Origin: Edaphochlamys debaryana
Taxonomy: Eukaryota > Chlorophyta > Chlorophyceae > Chlamydomonadales
Direction of reading: 5' to 3'
Length of the DNA: 64,000 nucleotides
Assembly: GCA_016858145.1 (NCBI GenBank)
Contig: JAEHOE010000013.1
Coordinates: 620,001-684,000 of the forward strand
Notes under the pieces: model-generated
The model's database searches: none
Told to the model about the DNA's origin: nothing
Seen by the model: the letters and a program-made list of their open reading frames with translations, nothing else
Shown here: positions 23,787 through 36,326 of the stretch, in pieces
Numbering within the stretch: the stretch's first letter is position 1
Layout: each line of letters opens with the position of its first letter
Made by a program: the position numbers and the translations under genes

Positions 23787-26170
23787 ATGAAGGGGCGGGG
23801 GGTCAACTCGCGACGCGTAAGACAGAGGACGTTCTTTGATACAAGGCAATCGTGGACCGCTGCCCAACTTCTGGAGCTCTGTCGGCTCCACTCGGAGCTC
23901 GGGAACAGCTGGTGCGCTCGTGTGGGCGCAAGGCGGCCCGGGGTGGATATCGGCGAACCTTTGTCAGCCTCATTGCCGAGCGACCGTGCGCGGTTGCAAG
24001 TGCTTCTGTCCTTGACGTTGGGCGCATTGTTGCCTGCTTTCAAACAGCAGTGGAAGCCTCTCTACGCTTGGTCGGTCCTGCACCGAAACCGTGTCCCGCG
24101 CCATCCACATTACGGCTCCAACCCCATCAACCCCCGTGCCCCCGCGCCGCAGGGTGGCAATCGCAAAGCGCTTTCGTGGGCGATGCGACAACGATGTCAA
24201 GGTGTGACGTGGTCGTTGCTTGCAAGGGGGGTGACGCTCACCTTGTTCTCTTGGTTCCATGACCAGGTCGGGGCCCCTGAACCGCTGCGTGTGTTGAGCC
24301 TCTCGGTTGCTGTGATGCGAGCACCCTTTCGATCCCTTTGGGGTACCCCTTCCCGGCTCCGGTCTTGCTCCACGATAATGTGTCCTTGCTCCCCCGCGCC
24401 CACAGAACATCTTTCACTCCAGCAGACGGGGGCCCACGCCGCCCCCAAGTGCGCCAACTCTGGCGTTGTCCGCCTACGCCAAGACCGTGGGCGCCAACTG
24501 CGCAGACCCGGACACCCGAGCCCGCGCACTCGAGGCCGCCCGGGCCGTGTGGGAGGAGCAGCAGCAGCGCCTGAAGCAAGAGCACGATCAGCTGCAGCTG
24601 CAGCGGCAGCAACAGCAGGCCCTAGCGGCTCAGGACCGCGAGGGCACAGCCTCCGAGGACCCAAACGAGCGGGAGCGAGAGGCGGGGGAGTTCGGAGTAG
24701 AGTCCAGCAGCTCAAGCGGCATGGAGACCTCGTCCGACAGCGCGGACCCAGAATCCCAGAGCGGGAGCTCGGGGTGGTCCCCCTCCTCGGGCGACGGCAC
24801 GACCCTCGCCCTACCGCCCCCGCCACCACCTGCCTCGGCCGCGCCCCCGCCGGTCCGTGCCCTCGCCATGCCCCTGCCGGCGCGCGCGGCCGCCGGCTCC
24901 CTGGGCCTGTCTGGGCCCCTGGCAGCTGCTGACGTCAGCATGGGCCTGTCCTGGCCCGGCGCTGACCAGCAGGCATCGGCCGCTGCGGGGCGGCCCCTCT
25001 CAGTGCCGGGCTTCCGCCGTGGCATGGCCGGGGATCTGCGGTCCAGCCCCTACCCCCAGCGGCCCCAGCTGCAGGCGTGTCACGACGGCGACGCCGGGCT
25101 GGACCTGCCCGTGCCTTGGGCCCAGACCTCGGCACTGGCGGCTGCGGCGGCGGCTGTCGCCACCGCCACGACCGCTGCCTTGCTGCCCTCACATGCGTGC
25201 GCCCAAGGCTTTGAGCCCCTGGCCTCGTCCTCGCTCGCCGCACAACGGGCCGCTGCACTGGCTGCGCTGGGCGGCAGTAACTAAGCCGGCGGCGGTGGTG
25301 GATCGGTCCCCGACGGCAGCGGCTTCGCTTCCGGCAGGGTCGCGCTGCCGCCGTGCTGGCTGCCCCGCGGCTTCAGCGAGAGCGCCTCCACCTCCACCTC
25401 TGCCTGCGCAGCCGGGGCCAGCGCCAGTGCCGGTGCCGGCGCCAGCCTCAGCCACAGCCAAAGCCAGAGCCTGTGCATGGGTGCGGCTGCGGGCCTGGGT
25501 ATGGGCGCAGCGAGCGGGAGCGCTGCGCACCACTCCATTGCCTCCTTCGAGCAGGCCTGCAACAACCAGGGCTGCGTGTCGGGGGCCGGCGCGCTGGCGG
25601 CACCGATGGGCGCTGCGGGGTCGCCCTCGAGGCTCGGCCGGGTGTCACCAGTCCTGATGCAGCAGGCGCATCTGCAGCTGCAGCAGCAGCAGCAGCAGCA
25701 GCAGGCGTGGCACGGCCCGGGGGGAGGCACTGCGTGGGCGCCTGCCTCCGGCCCGGCTGATGGCACCTACCGCACGCTGCAGGGACGGGCGCCGCTGCCG
25801 GGTAAGGCGCGAGAGCGGTTATCTGAAATCAGCTGTGCACGGGTTGCCGCTCTGCTTAATGTCAACTCCATGGTACAGAGTTTGTCGGCTTACATGACCA
25901 CGCCCTCTATCCAGCAGCTTAATGTCGTGAGCTTAACTCCGTCCCGGATCTCGCCTTCCTTTCCCAATGTCAGGCGACCGATCGCTCCTTGCGCCAGCGT
26001 TGTTAGAGGCTAGGGCGGAGCGTCAGCAAGCTTCGTTCGCCTTCGCCTGCGAGGGGAGGCAGGCGGTACAGCTGCCCGCGACCCAGCAGGCGGCGGAGGG
26101 CGCAGGCGCCGCGGCTGCGGGCGTCGAGCCTGAGATGATGCAGATCTGGCTTACGATGCGGGACGAGTAG
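23787..26170 (+). CDS. MYB/SANT-like DNA-binding protein, copy A
   Basis: Exons 23787-23911, 24153-24201, 24406-25801 and 25974-26170. One MYB repeat spans the first three exons: SWTAAQLLELCRLHSELGNSW, then VAIAKRFRGRCDNDVK, then NIFHSSRR, with the first intron inside the second Trp codon. This RxDNDVKNxFHS form is common in volvocine MYB regulators. Next come a Gln-rich coiled stretch (WEEQQQRLKQEHDQLQLQ), Ser-rich acidic and Ala/Pro-rich parts, and a poly-Gln run of eight. The last exon ends in EPEMMQIWLTMRDE. The frame has a TAA at 25282-25284 yet stays coding-like and in frame beyond it. An intron 25277-25510 (GTAACT to GGGCGCAG) would remove the stop and keep phase, giving 510 residues. 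Probably a nuclear transcription factor; targets are unknown. Confidence 0.65.
25282..25284 (+). other. in-frame TAA in MYB-like copy A
   Basis: The codons GGC GGC AGT AAC TAA are followed by more than 170 sense codons in the same frame. The same stop is at 29531-29533 in copy B. A GT lies directly before it, so it may be intronic rather than a true stop. Confidence 0.7.
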
Positions 26171-27309
26171 TGATACGGTTGGAGATGCCGTACTGAGCGG
26201 CGCAGAGATTTGCGCCTGCTGGTGGGCCTGATTCCTTAATCTCTGGCGGCCGCCGCACGGGTCCGCCGCCGGCGGCTGCCCTTAGCGCTCGGCGGCCCTG
26301 GGGCGTTGCCGGGGCTCGCGCCAAGAACTAGATGGATTCCTTTGGGGGACTGAGAGTGATGCCCCCGTGTCAGTATGCGTGGGTAAGCGTTGGGACCGAA
26401 GCCATGAGCCGACGAGCTCAGGGGGATACTCGGGAAGTACGGGGGAGCTACTAGATATGAGCACTGCTGCATCGGACTGGAGATACGTGTACGATAATGA
26501 TGTTCGGGCCCTGGTGATATGGCGGTGTGAAGTACTGAATGAAGCCGGAGCGTGCACGCCATGCCCGGCTATAGCTTGCGGTTGAGTTTAGAGCTTGCGT
26601 ATCAGTGCTCAAGGTTTCTGAGCCAGGGATTGAGAGAGCTGTGACCCGTAACTGTCATGTGGTGAGCGAGGAGAGTGCGGAGCGGCGGAGCGGATGGATG
26701 GGCGGAAGGGTGTACGCCGCTGTTTTGGCAGCACAGAAACCCTGGCGGCGTGCAGTACTGGATTGTTTCCACGTTGGGGTTGGATTGCAAACTCCATTCT
26801 GGACGTAACCTAGCAAGCCGGACTTCACGTCGGCTTAGGCCGGCGTGGGCCTTGGGCCTAGAGGCTTGGCGCCACAATGTATGTCCGCTGGTGCAAGCGC
26901 GCCATCACCGCTTCAGAACAAGTATCCGCGGATCTAACACATAGCAGCTTGTCGTGCTTTTGGTGCGGTCACTGAGGATTTTTCTTCTGCGTGCTTCCGC
27001 ATGTTGCTGAGTTGGAAGCGTTGGCAGGGCCCAGCGCGCAATAAATCCATAGTGCGTGCCGGAGGCTGCATAGTGTTGATCCCAGGGTGAACTGGGCTTG
27101 GCAAGGCGTGCGGCGTTGAAGAGACTTGGAGCAGTGGTGAGGAGAAGAAGGTGCAGGGATGGGTAATGGGGCTGTGGGGGTCACACCTGGTGCCCGAGCA
27201 AAACTGCAGAACTGCGGCGTATTGAGGTGGCACCGCTTGAAACGTACGAACTTATGTTGGCAGGAATGCGTCGTCACGAGGCGGCACCTGCGTGCGTGCA
27301 ATGCACGTG

Positions 27310-27314
27310 TGTAA
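27310..27314 (+). terminator. putative TGTAA poly(A) signal of MYB-like copy A
   Basis: First TGTAA after the copy A stop codon, 1.14 kb downstream. It is conserved at the matching place in copy B (31515-31519), and both lie close to the end of the duplicated unit. Confidence 0.45.
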
Positions 27315-28037
27315 GGTAAAGGCCCAGGATCGTGTCCAGGGTGCCGGGTCCGAACGGGACCCGAACCGTGTTACATGAACAGGGGTACAGGAGGTAAGAT
27401 GACTTCAGGGAGTAGATACTCGACCCCACCTTATCAAGGCAGTCAGGGTGAACCGTCCGTAGCTGGGGGTTTGAAGGCAGGGGTGCAATGCATGCGAGTG
27501 CGCAAAGGCCCGGCGCGGTGAGATAACGGGGGGTGCCAAGAGGGCACCAGCGGACCAGCTGTTTGTGGCGCACGGTCGGACAGGCGATCAAGATGGGAGT
27601 TGGAAGGGGACACGGCGGGCCGCAGCATGCTTGGGACGTGGGGGGATTCAAGGAAGGCAGGACGGGGGGAAAGATGGGAGCGGCACGCGGGTTGCGGCAT
27701 CACACGGCCGCACCAGGCCGAACGGGCGGGGCCCCACCTCCCGACACGACAGCATGTTGCGCTTCACGCGTGCATAGCTGGACGGCAAATGCGAAGGGGC
27801 CGGACCCACCAAAGGCGCGATGCAGGTGCCGTACGGTGCATTTGTAAGTTTGTGAGAGGGCATGCCAGAGCTTCCATACTGCCTCATCTTATAGAACATG
27901 GTTACGCGGGACACAATTGATACGCAGATTTGTCAGGGATAGCTAGAAAGCAAGGCTGACAAAGGCATCGACTTTGAGTCCCAGACTCTGCGCCGAGCGC
28001 GCTCCCCGCATCGACCTGGCATCTGCTGCGGGCCAGC

Positions 28038-30408
28038 ATGAAGGGGCGGGGGGTCAACTCGCGACGCGTAAGACAGAGGACGTTCTTTGATACAAGGCAG
28101 TCCTGGACCGCTGCCCAACTTCTGGAGCTCTGCAAAGCCCACTCGGAGCTAGGCAATAGCTGGTCAGTCTGGGGTCGTAAAGGCGGTCGGGGGCGGTGTC
28201 GGTGAACCTTTGTCAGCCTCATTGCCGAGCGACCGTGCGCGGTTGCAAGTGCTTCTGTCCTTGACGTTGGGCGCATTGTTGCCTGCTTTCAAACAGCAGT
28301 GGAAGCCTCTCTACGCTTGGTCGGTCCTGCACCGAAACCGTGTCTCGCGCCATCCACATTACGGCTCCAACCCCATCAACCCCCGTGCCCCCGCGCCGCA
28401 GGGTGGCAATCGCAAAGCGCTTTCGAGGGCGATGCGACAACGATGTCAAGGTATGACGTGCTCGTTGCTGGCAAGGGGGGTGACGCTCACCTTGCTCTCT
28501 TGGTTCCTTGGCCAGGTCGGGGCCCCTGAACCGCTGCGTGTGTTGAGCCTCTCGGTTGCTGTGATGCGAGTACCCTCCCAAGCCCGTCAAGGCACCCCTT
28601 CCCGGCTTCGGTCTTGCTCCACGATAATCTGTCCTTGCTCCCCCGCGCCCACAGAACATCTTCCACTCCAGCAGACGGGGGCCCACGCCGCCCCCAAGCG
28701 CGCCAACTCTGGCGTTGTCCGCCTACGCCAAGACCGTGGGCGCCAACTGCGCAGACCCGGACACCCGAGCCCGCGCACTCGAGGCCGCCCGGGCCGTGTG
28801 GGAGGAGCAGCAGCAGCGCCTGAAGCAAGAGCACGATCAGCTGCAGCTGCAGCGGCAGCAACAGCAGGCGCAAGAGCCTCAGGACCGCGAGGGCACAGCC
28901 TCCGAGGACCCAAACGAGCGGGAGCGAGAGGCGGGGGAGTTCGGAGTAGAGTCCAGCAGCTCAAGCGGCATGGAGACCTCGTCCGACAGCGCGGACCCAG
29001 AATCCCAGAGCGGGAGCTCGGGGTGGTCCCCCTCCTCGGGCGCCGGCACGACCCTCGCCCCACCGCCCCCGCCGCCCCCTGCCTCGGCCGCGCCCCCGCC
29101 GCTCCGTGCCCTCGCCATGCCGCTACCCACGCGCGCGGCCGCCGGCTCCCTGGGCCTGTCTGGGCCCCTGGCAGCTGCTGACGTCAGCATGGGCCTGTCC
29201 TGGCCCGGCGCTGACCAGCAGGCGACGGCCGCTGCGGAGCGGCCCCTCTCAGTGCCGGGCTTCCGCCGTGGCATGGCCGGGGATCTGCGGTCCAGCCCCT
29301 ACCCCCAGCGGCCCCAGCTGCAGGCGTATCACGACGGCGACGCCGGGCTGGGCCTTCCCGTGCCTTGGGCCCAGACGTCCGCGCTGGCGGCTGCGGCGGC
29401 GGCGGTCGCCACGGCCACAACTGCAGCCTTGCTGCCCTTCCATGCGTGCGCCCAAGGCTTTGAGCCCCTGGCCTCGTCCTCGCTCGCCGCACAACGGGCC
29501 GCTGCACTGGCTGCGCTGGGCGGCAGTAACTAAGCCGGCGGCGGAGGTGGATCGGTCCCCGACGGCAGCGGCTTCGCTTCCGGCAGGGTCGCGCTACCGC
29601 CGTCCTGGCGGCCCCGCGGCTTCAGCGAGAGTGCCTCCACCTCCACCTCTGCCTGCACGGCCGGGGCCAGCGCCAGTGCCGGTGCCGGCGCCAGCCTCAG
29701 CCACAGCCAAAGCCAGAGCTTGGGCACGGGCCTGGGCACGGGCCTGGGTATGGGCGCAGCGAGCGGGAGCGCTGCGCACCACTCCATTGCCTCCTTCGAG
29801 CAGGCCTGCAACAACCAGGGCTGCGTGTCGGGGGCCGGCGCGCTGGTGGCACCGATGGGCGCTGCGGGGTCGCCCTCGAGGCTCGGCCGGGTGTCACCAG
29901 TCCTGATGCAGCAGGCGCATCTGCAGCTGCAGCAGCAGCAGCAGCAGGCGTGGCACGGCCCGGGGGGAGGGACTGCGTGGGCGCCTGCCTCCGGCCCGGC
30001 TGATGGCACCTACCGCACGCTGCAGGGACGGGCGCCGCTGCCGGGTAAGGCGCGAGAGCGGTATCGCATATCTGGAATCAGCTGTGTGCGGGTTGCCGCT
30101 ATGCGTAATGTCACCCCCGTGGTCCAGAGGTTGTGGGCTCACGTGACCATGACGCTCTGTTCAGCCACTTGCCTTTGCCAACAAGCCTCCCGGATCCTCC
30201 TACCAATGCAGGTGAACGATCGCTCCTTGCGCCAGCGTTGTTAGAGGCTAGGGCGGAGCGTCAACAGCTCTCCTTTGCCTTTGCCTGCGAGGGGAGGCAA
30301 GCGATCCAGCTGCCTGCGACCCAGCACGCGGCGGAGGGCGCAGGCGCCGCGGCTGTGGATGTCGAGCCTGAGATGATGCAGATCTGGCTTACGATGCGGG
30401 ACGAGTAG
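28038..30408 (+). CDS. MYB/SANT-like DNA-binding protein, copy B
   Basis: Exons 28038-28162, 28402-28450, 28655-30044 and 30212-30408, matching copy A exon by exon. The MYB repeat differs only at LCKAHSELGNSW. The poly-Gln run has five residues against eight in copy A. The in-frame TAA is kept (29531-29533), and an intron 29526-29759 with the same borders as in copy A would bypass it in phase. The last exon ends in EPEMMQIWLTMRDE, TAG. Differences from copy A beyond the stop leave the frame open, which argues that this part is still translated or the copies are very young. It duplicates copy A by tandem duplication and has the same likely nuclear regulatory role. Confidence 0.65.
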
Positions 30409-31514
30409 TGATACGGTTGGAGATGCCGTACTGAGCGGCGCAGAGATTTGCGCCTGCTGGTGGGCCTGATTCCTTAATCTCTGGCGGCCGCCGCACGGGT
30501 CCGCCGCCGGCGGCTGCCCTTAGCGCTCGGCGGCCCTGGGGCGTTGCCGGGGCTCGCGCCAAGAACTAGATGGATTCCTTTGGGGGACTGAGAGTGATGC
30601 CCCCGTGTCAGTATGCGTGGGCAAGCGTTGGGACCGAAGCCATGAGCCGACGAGCTCAGGGGGATACTCGGGAAGTACGGGGGAGCTACTAGATATGAGC
30701 ACTGCTGCATCGGACTGGAGATACGTGTACGATAATGATGTTCGGGCCCTGGTGATATGGCGGTGTGAAGTACTGAATGAAGCCGGAGCGTGCACGCCAT
30801 GCCCGGCTATAGCTTGCGGTTGAGTTTAGAGCTTGCGCATCAGTGCTCAGGATTCCTGGGCCAGGGATTGAGAGAGCTGTGACCCGTAACTGTCATGTGG
30901 TGAGCGAGGAGAGTGCGGAGCGGCGGAGCGGATGGATGGGCGGAAGGGTGCACGCCGCTGTTTTGGCAGCACAGAAACCCTGGCGGCGTGCAGTACTGGA
31001 TTGTTTCCACGTTGGGGTTGGATTGCAAACTCCATTCTGGACGTAACCTAGCAAGCCGGACTTCACATCGGCTTTGGCCTGCTTGAGGCTTTGGGCCTAG
31101 AGGCTTGGCGCCGCATTGTATGCATGTCCGCTGGTGCAAGCGCGCCATCACGCTTCAGAAGAAGTATCCGCGGATCTAACACATAGCAGCTTGTCGTGCT
31201 TTTGGTGCGGTCACTAAGGGTTTTGCTTCTGCGTGCTTCCGCATGTTGCTGAGTTGGAAGCGTTGGCAGGGCCCAGCGCGCAATAAATCCGTTGTGCGTG
31301 CCGGAGGCTGTATCGTGTTGATCCCAGGATGACCTGGGCTTGGCAAAGCGTGCCGCGTTGAAGAGATTTGAAGCAGGGGTGAGGAGGAGGAGCGAGGTGC
31401 AGGGATGTGGAACGGGGACACACCTGGGGCCCAGTAGCGTGCCCTCTAAACTGAAACGTACGAACTTATGTTGGCAGGAATGCGTCGTCACGACGCGTGC
31501 GTGCAATGCACGTG

Positions 31515-31519
31515 TGTAA
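31515..31519 (+). terminator. putative TGTAA poly(A) signal of MYB-like copy B
   Basis: Matches the TGTAA at 27310 in copy A, 1.1 kb after the stop codon. No earlier TGTAA was seen in the 3' flank. Confidence 0.45.
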
Positions 31520-31630
31520 GATTAAGGCCCAGGATCGTGTCCAGGGTGTGGGGTCCGGACGGGACACGAACCATGTTACCTGGACAGGGGTACAGGAGGT
31601 AAGGAGTCTGAAGAGAGTAGATACTCGACC

Positions 31631-32418
31631 TCTCCTCACGGCCGTCACGGGAGGCAGGAGCCAATCATCCTCACACAACCCTCACGCCCTTGCTGAGGGG
31701 CATCTCTCTGTGGTGCCATCGCAGCCCTTGGCAGCAGTAGTGTGGAAAGGGGGTGTTGCCGGCGCTAATGAGCCGCGAGCAAGAGAGACGTCTGGGGAGA
31801 CGTTGCAGCTCAGTGAAATTGGCTTCAAGGCCTCGGGCAAAGTGGGGCAGGCCTGCGCAGGAAGACTGGTCCACCGGAGGGCGTCGATCTGAGCAGTTGG
31901 TCGAGCGCGGGCGCGCGGGCGTGCACGTGGGGGCGTGGGGCAGGACGCGCCTCCAAAGAGCACCTCTGCCAGGGTCGCACGAGGCGCTCATCGCGTTGGT
32001 AAGCGGTACTGCTGCTGCTGTTGCGGTGCGAGTGGCGGAACGTGCTGCGGGCGCGGACCGAGCCTCGAGGCCGCGGCGATGGCCGGACCCACCCTGTCGG
32101 CCTCGAGGCCCAATTGCCCGAAACCTTGTTATTACTATCCCTAAGCTCCAGGCGCTATTGTCTGCAGCGCGCTCAAGCGCGTTTGGGCACTCTCGCGCGT
32201 CCGTGGCGGTTTTGTCCGGCATCATGCCGATCCGTTCGGAGGATGAGCACCCTGGACACCTAAGTCTGCTCCGCTGTTGCTCTGAGTATCGCAACATAGC
32301 TTACGCGCAACACGGGCTGGCAACACTGATCGCAGCGTCAACGACAACCCTTTCAGTTCCAAGGGCTTCAAACAAGTCTTCATCAGAGCGCCGGCACAGC
32401 TTGATTTCTTCTGTAGCT
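31631..32418. other. upstream region of MYB-like copy C
   Basis: An open frame runs through this stretch into exon 1 of copy C, but the ATG at 32419 matches the start of copies A and B. The part before it shows no conserved motif. No other gene seen. Confidence 0.4.
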
Positions 32419-35411
32419 ATGAAGGCTCACCGCCAGGCCAGTGGTCAACGGCGACTGCGCCGCAAGGCGCATGGCAAGTCTTGCGAGTGGACCGCGGAGC
32501 AGGTCCTGGAGCTGTGTCAGCGCCATGCTGATATCGGGAATTCCTGGTAAGTACAACCGACGGCGGTGGGTCTGGCACAAGCCCTATTTGTGGGCCCCTC
32601 AGTGCGCGTCGATTCTCAACCCCCACAAGCGCCAGACGAGCCCGCGCGAGCCATTCCATCATGTCTCCTTGCTCAAGAAGGACAGATTGGTGTGGGCAGC
32701 AATTCAGAAACCCAGTGCGCGCGCCATCGCAAGTGCAACTGCATTCGGTGCATTCGGTGCATGTCTCGCGTCCACGTCGGTCGCGTCCACCCGCGCGTTT
32801 GGGCCGTGTGCACGCACGTTCAGGATATGCAAGGCCCATCCTCGTTGCCCCGGGACCCCCGAAACCGTCGGCGGGACGGGAACCCCCCACGTTGCGGGCG
32901 CGACGGCCCGGACGTATCGTGACGTACATTTTGCCGCCCGCTGTTGCTGCGTCGCGTTGCTCGCAGGGTGGCCATCGCCAAGCACTTCTACGCCAGAAGC
33001 GACAACGACGTCAAGGTTGGTGTGCAGGGGTGGGCCAGGCTTGTAAACGTGACGTGTGGCGCACGGGACGACGGGCGGGGTGACAAGAGGAGAAGCCATC
33101 CTCCTCCTCCGTGTTCGCCGAACGGCGTAGTCCAGGACGAACTACCCCCTCTGCCCCGCGGCTCATTTCAGGAATGGCGACTGCCAAAAGAGAGGAATGG
33201 CATGTGTGCGTGTCACTGATGCGCTGCCCCACCCTCGGTCTCCATCCCTGCTGCCCATGTCCCATGCGCCGTCCTCACCCACCCTCCACAGAACGTCTTC
33301 CACTCCTGCCGCCGAGCTCCAGCACTGTCTGCAAGGGCGCCAACGCTGGCGCTGTCCGCCTACGCCAAGGCCGTGGGCCCCAACTGCGACGACCCCCTGG
33401 TGAGGCGACGCGCCCTGGAGGCGGCCCGGGCCGTGTGGGAGGAGCAGCAGCAGCGCCTGCTGAAGCCGGAGCCGAACCAGCAGGAGGGGCTGCCCGCACC
33501 CGCCGATTGCGAGGCCATGACGGCCGAGCAGCCGCAGGCGCCGGAGCGAGAGGCCGGCGGGAGCTGGCAGCTAGGCGGAGGGGAGCTGGAGCCGGCGAGC
33601 GGGACCGCCCCCGCTGCCTGCGGCGGTCTGAAGGAACGCCCGCACCACCGGCTCAGCCGCAGGCCCTCGTCAGCGCCATGCGAGCCGTTTGGTGCCGCCA
33701 TCTCGGCACCGTCATCCGCCGCAGAGGCCTGCGGCGGGGGCACAACGGCGGGACGGATCACGCCGCAGGCGCCCTGCCGCCCCGCCGCTGCGCCGCCGCC
33801 CCTTGCCGCTTCCTGGACCGCCGGTCGCTGGCCAGCGGTGCCCGAGCCGGCCGCGCCGGCAGTCGGCCGGCGGGCGGTGGAGGCCCGCAATGACGTCCCG
33901 GCGGGCCCCGCCGACGCGTGGTCGTGGGCCCTCGACCGGCGTCAGCGGTCGTGGACATCGCAGGCGTCGTCGGCGGCCCCGGCTGCAGACGCCGTGGGCC
34001 CCGCTGCCGTCACCGTGGCGGCGGCACCAGCGGCGGCTGCGCGGCTTGCGCCGCCCCGGTGCAGTAGCGGCATGGGCCCAGCTGCGTTTAACAAAGGATC
34101 CTTTGGGACCGGCAGCGGCAGCGGCGGCATGCAGAGCGCTGGCGGCGGCATGCAGAGTGCCGGCGGCGGCGACCGCTGGGGCGCCACCAGCCCTGTCGGG
34201 CCTGGCGGCACAATGCCGCCACAGGCAGTCGCCTCCGCAGCACGGTCCCTGAGCTCGTGTGACCACATGAGCTGGGATCCCTCCCTCCCTCCCCGGTCGG
34301 CATCCGCTCCCGAGCCCCCGTGCGGAGGCGTGCGGCCAACCACGCCTTATGACAGGCTCAGTGACGTGCCGTACGCGTACGGCAGCCCACCTCAGCCCTC
34401 GGCTTGGGGCGTCGGAGGCGGCAGCAGCAGCTCCAACGGCAGCGGTTCTTTCCCGGCGGCGCCGTACGGCGCGGCGCAGGATGTCCCGTGGGGCGGCTCT
34501 CCCACCCACAGCTGCACTGCGGGCAGCGGCGGAGACTGGTTCAGGACCGTCGCTGGCAGCAGCCCAGGCGCGTGTTCGCAGCATAACCCCGACGACACCG
34601 CGCCCTGGGGTGCGAGTGCACAGCCGCCGCTCGGCTGGTCGCAGTCGGGCGTGGGGCTGCAGCATCAGCAGGCGCTCGCTGCCCAGCCCCAACAGCGTGC
34701 GCTGTCGTACCCACTGTCGTACGATCCGTCGCAGCGCCCCATGCAGCACCCTGGCGCTCAGCACTCGGGCGGCCGACAGTCCCTGTCAGGTGAGCATAAC
34801 CCACTGTCAGGTGCCAGGGGGGGGGGAGGGGGTGGCAGCGGGGTAATAATGTGGCCAGCTGTTTAAGGTCTAGGCAAATGCACACCACGGTAGCCACGCG
34901 CCGGTTCATTGATTGGGCTGCAGCCGGGCTTCCAGGCTGCCGGCTGGGACCCTGAATCTTATCCTGTCTCATTCTGTCCCGACTCTCTCGTCGTCGCATG
35001 CTCGCTCCTTTCCTGCGCCCCCCAGGCCCGCCCACCACGTGGTACGATGCGCCCACATCTGCTCATCAGCCGGACGCCGCGCCTTGCACCCAGCGAGCCC
35101 GCGCCAGCTCCCTGCCAGGGCCCCTCCCATGGCTGGGGGCGGGGGCGGCCCTGGAGCCGCCGTCACGGGCCAACGGAATGCAGCAGGTCGTGGGGGGGCC
35201 ATGGGGCCCCTGGGCGGCACCAAGCCTGTCAGGCCCATCTGGGTTCTGCTGTGTTCCGACAGGGCCGTCGGGACGGCCGCCGGTGCCCGGGCTGACTGAC
35301 ATGACTGGCCGGCTGCTGTCGGGCTTTGAGGACGCGGGCTTTGCGCCGGAGGTTGAGCCGCTGCTTGAGCCCGATATGCTCGAGATCTGGCTCAGCATGC
35401 GGGGCGAATGA
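32419..35411 (+). CDS. MYB/SANT-like DNA-binding protein, copy C (divergent)
   Basis: Exons 32419-32546, 32967-33015, 33292-34789 and 35026-35411 give 686 residues with no internal stop. The MYB repeat is EWTAEQVLELCQRHADIGNSW (split), VAIAKHFYARSDNDVK and NVFHSCRR, with intron positions and phases identical to copies A and B. LALSAYAKAVGPNC and ALEAARAVWEEQQQRL are shared with A and B. The centre is unrelated low-complexity sequence rich in Gly, Ser and Gln. The protein ends in LLEPDMLEIWLSMRGE, like the ends of A and B. It is the older, intact paralogue and a likely transcription factor. The MYB repeat and the extreme C terminus are the conserved working parts. Confidence 0.75.
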
Positions 35412-36326
35412 TTGTGATCCATGCAGATGCATGCACGTGCACCCGAGTGGGCCGATGATGAGCGGGACACATGCAGAAGCATCCAGAGGGCGCATTCGAC
35501 GGGTAGAGCATTACTGTCACCTGAGGTGGCAGGCAACCAGAGCGCATGTGCATGGCTCAGCAGGTGTGGCCTCATGAGGCTTCGTTACCCGGGGAGGTGT
35601 GGTGGGTCCGGTTTGAGCGCCCCGTGTGAGAATATTCAGTATGATTCGGCTTCCACTGCTCTGCATGTCAAGTTATGCAACCTTCTCTTGTATTATCTTC
35701 GTAGGCTTCCAGATGGAAAGATGTCTCCCTCTCTGCTGTAGCATTATGGCGCCTGCCCTCACTGCCATGGAATTACGCAGTGGTAGGTACGGCACCGTGA
35801 GGAGGCCGGGACCGGGCGGCGGGGGAACACAAAGGTTGCTGGTCGCGGGAGCTCACGCTGTTTCGCTGCCTATTACGTACTTGTCTCCGTCACTTGTCTT
35901 CATCCGATTGTGAGCCCCCGCGTCTTGCGGGGGGCCTATTGTACAGACCTCATTCCTTATTAGGCCTGACGGGTCACGTGCATTCACATGCGGGGCCGTG
36001 CTGGGCGCCCGGGCCTGCGCATGGCCTGCAGCTCGGGACTGGAGCTCGTCCATCTGCTTACATGGCTAGGCTGTGGGAGACTTGCATGCATGAGAGCGTG
36101 AGCATGGTCGGGATTCATTGGATGGGGTGCCGTAAGTAGATTGCCGCCGTAGCCGGCGTGGATAGAGCCAGGGCTGTGCACAGGCACCAGTGGTGGGCGC
36201 TTACAGGGTGGGGGGCGTGTAGAGCAAGGACCAAAGCCGGCACAGGCACCATGCAATGCATGCATTGTGTAACGGCCGCCTTCAACTGCCTCTATCTACA
36301 GACCCTCATACGCTTGCATCGGTGTA
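35412..36326. other. convergent 3' flanks of MYB-like copy C and the minus-strand gene
   Basis: No exon was recognised. A plus-strand TGTAA lies at 36268-36272 and a minus-strand TGTAA at 36205-36201, so the two transcripts may overlap tail to tail by some tens of bases. Confidence 0.4.
36201..36205 (-). terminator. putative TGTAA poly(A) signal of the minus-strand gene
   Basis: TGTAA on the minus strand, about 120 bases after the stop at 36329-36327. Confidence 0.5.

Larger units (their letters stand above)
23330..27430 (+). repeat. tandem segmental duplication, left unit
   Basis: About 4.2 kb recurs at 27600-31630 with high identity through exons, introns and flanks. The spacing drifts only from 4251 bases at the start codons to 4238 at the stop codons. 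The edges are fuzzy; similarity fades near 23245 and 27430. Confidence 0.85.
27600..31630 (+). repeat. tandem segmental duplication, right unit
   Basis: Direct repeat of 23330-27430. The stretch after the stop codon (30409-31070) is almost letter-for-letter identical to 26171-26830, while the final intron just before the last exon differs a lot. The two units abut, as expected from unequal crossing over. Confidence 0.85.
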
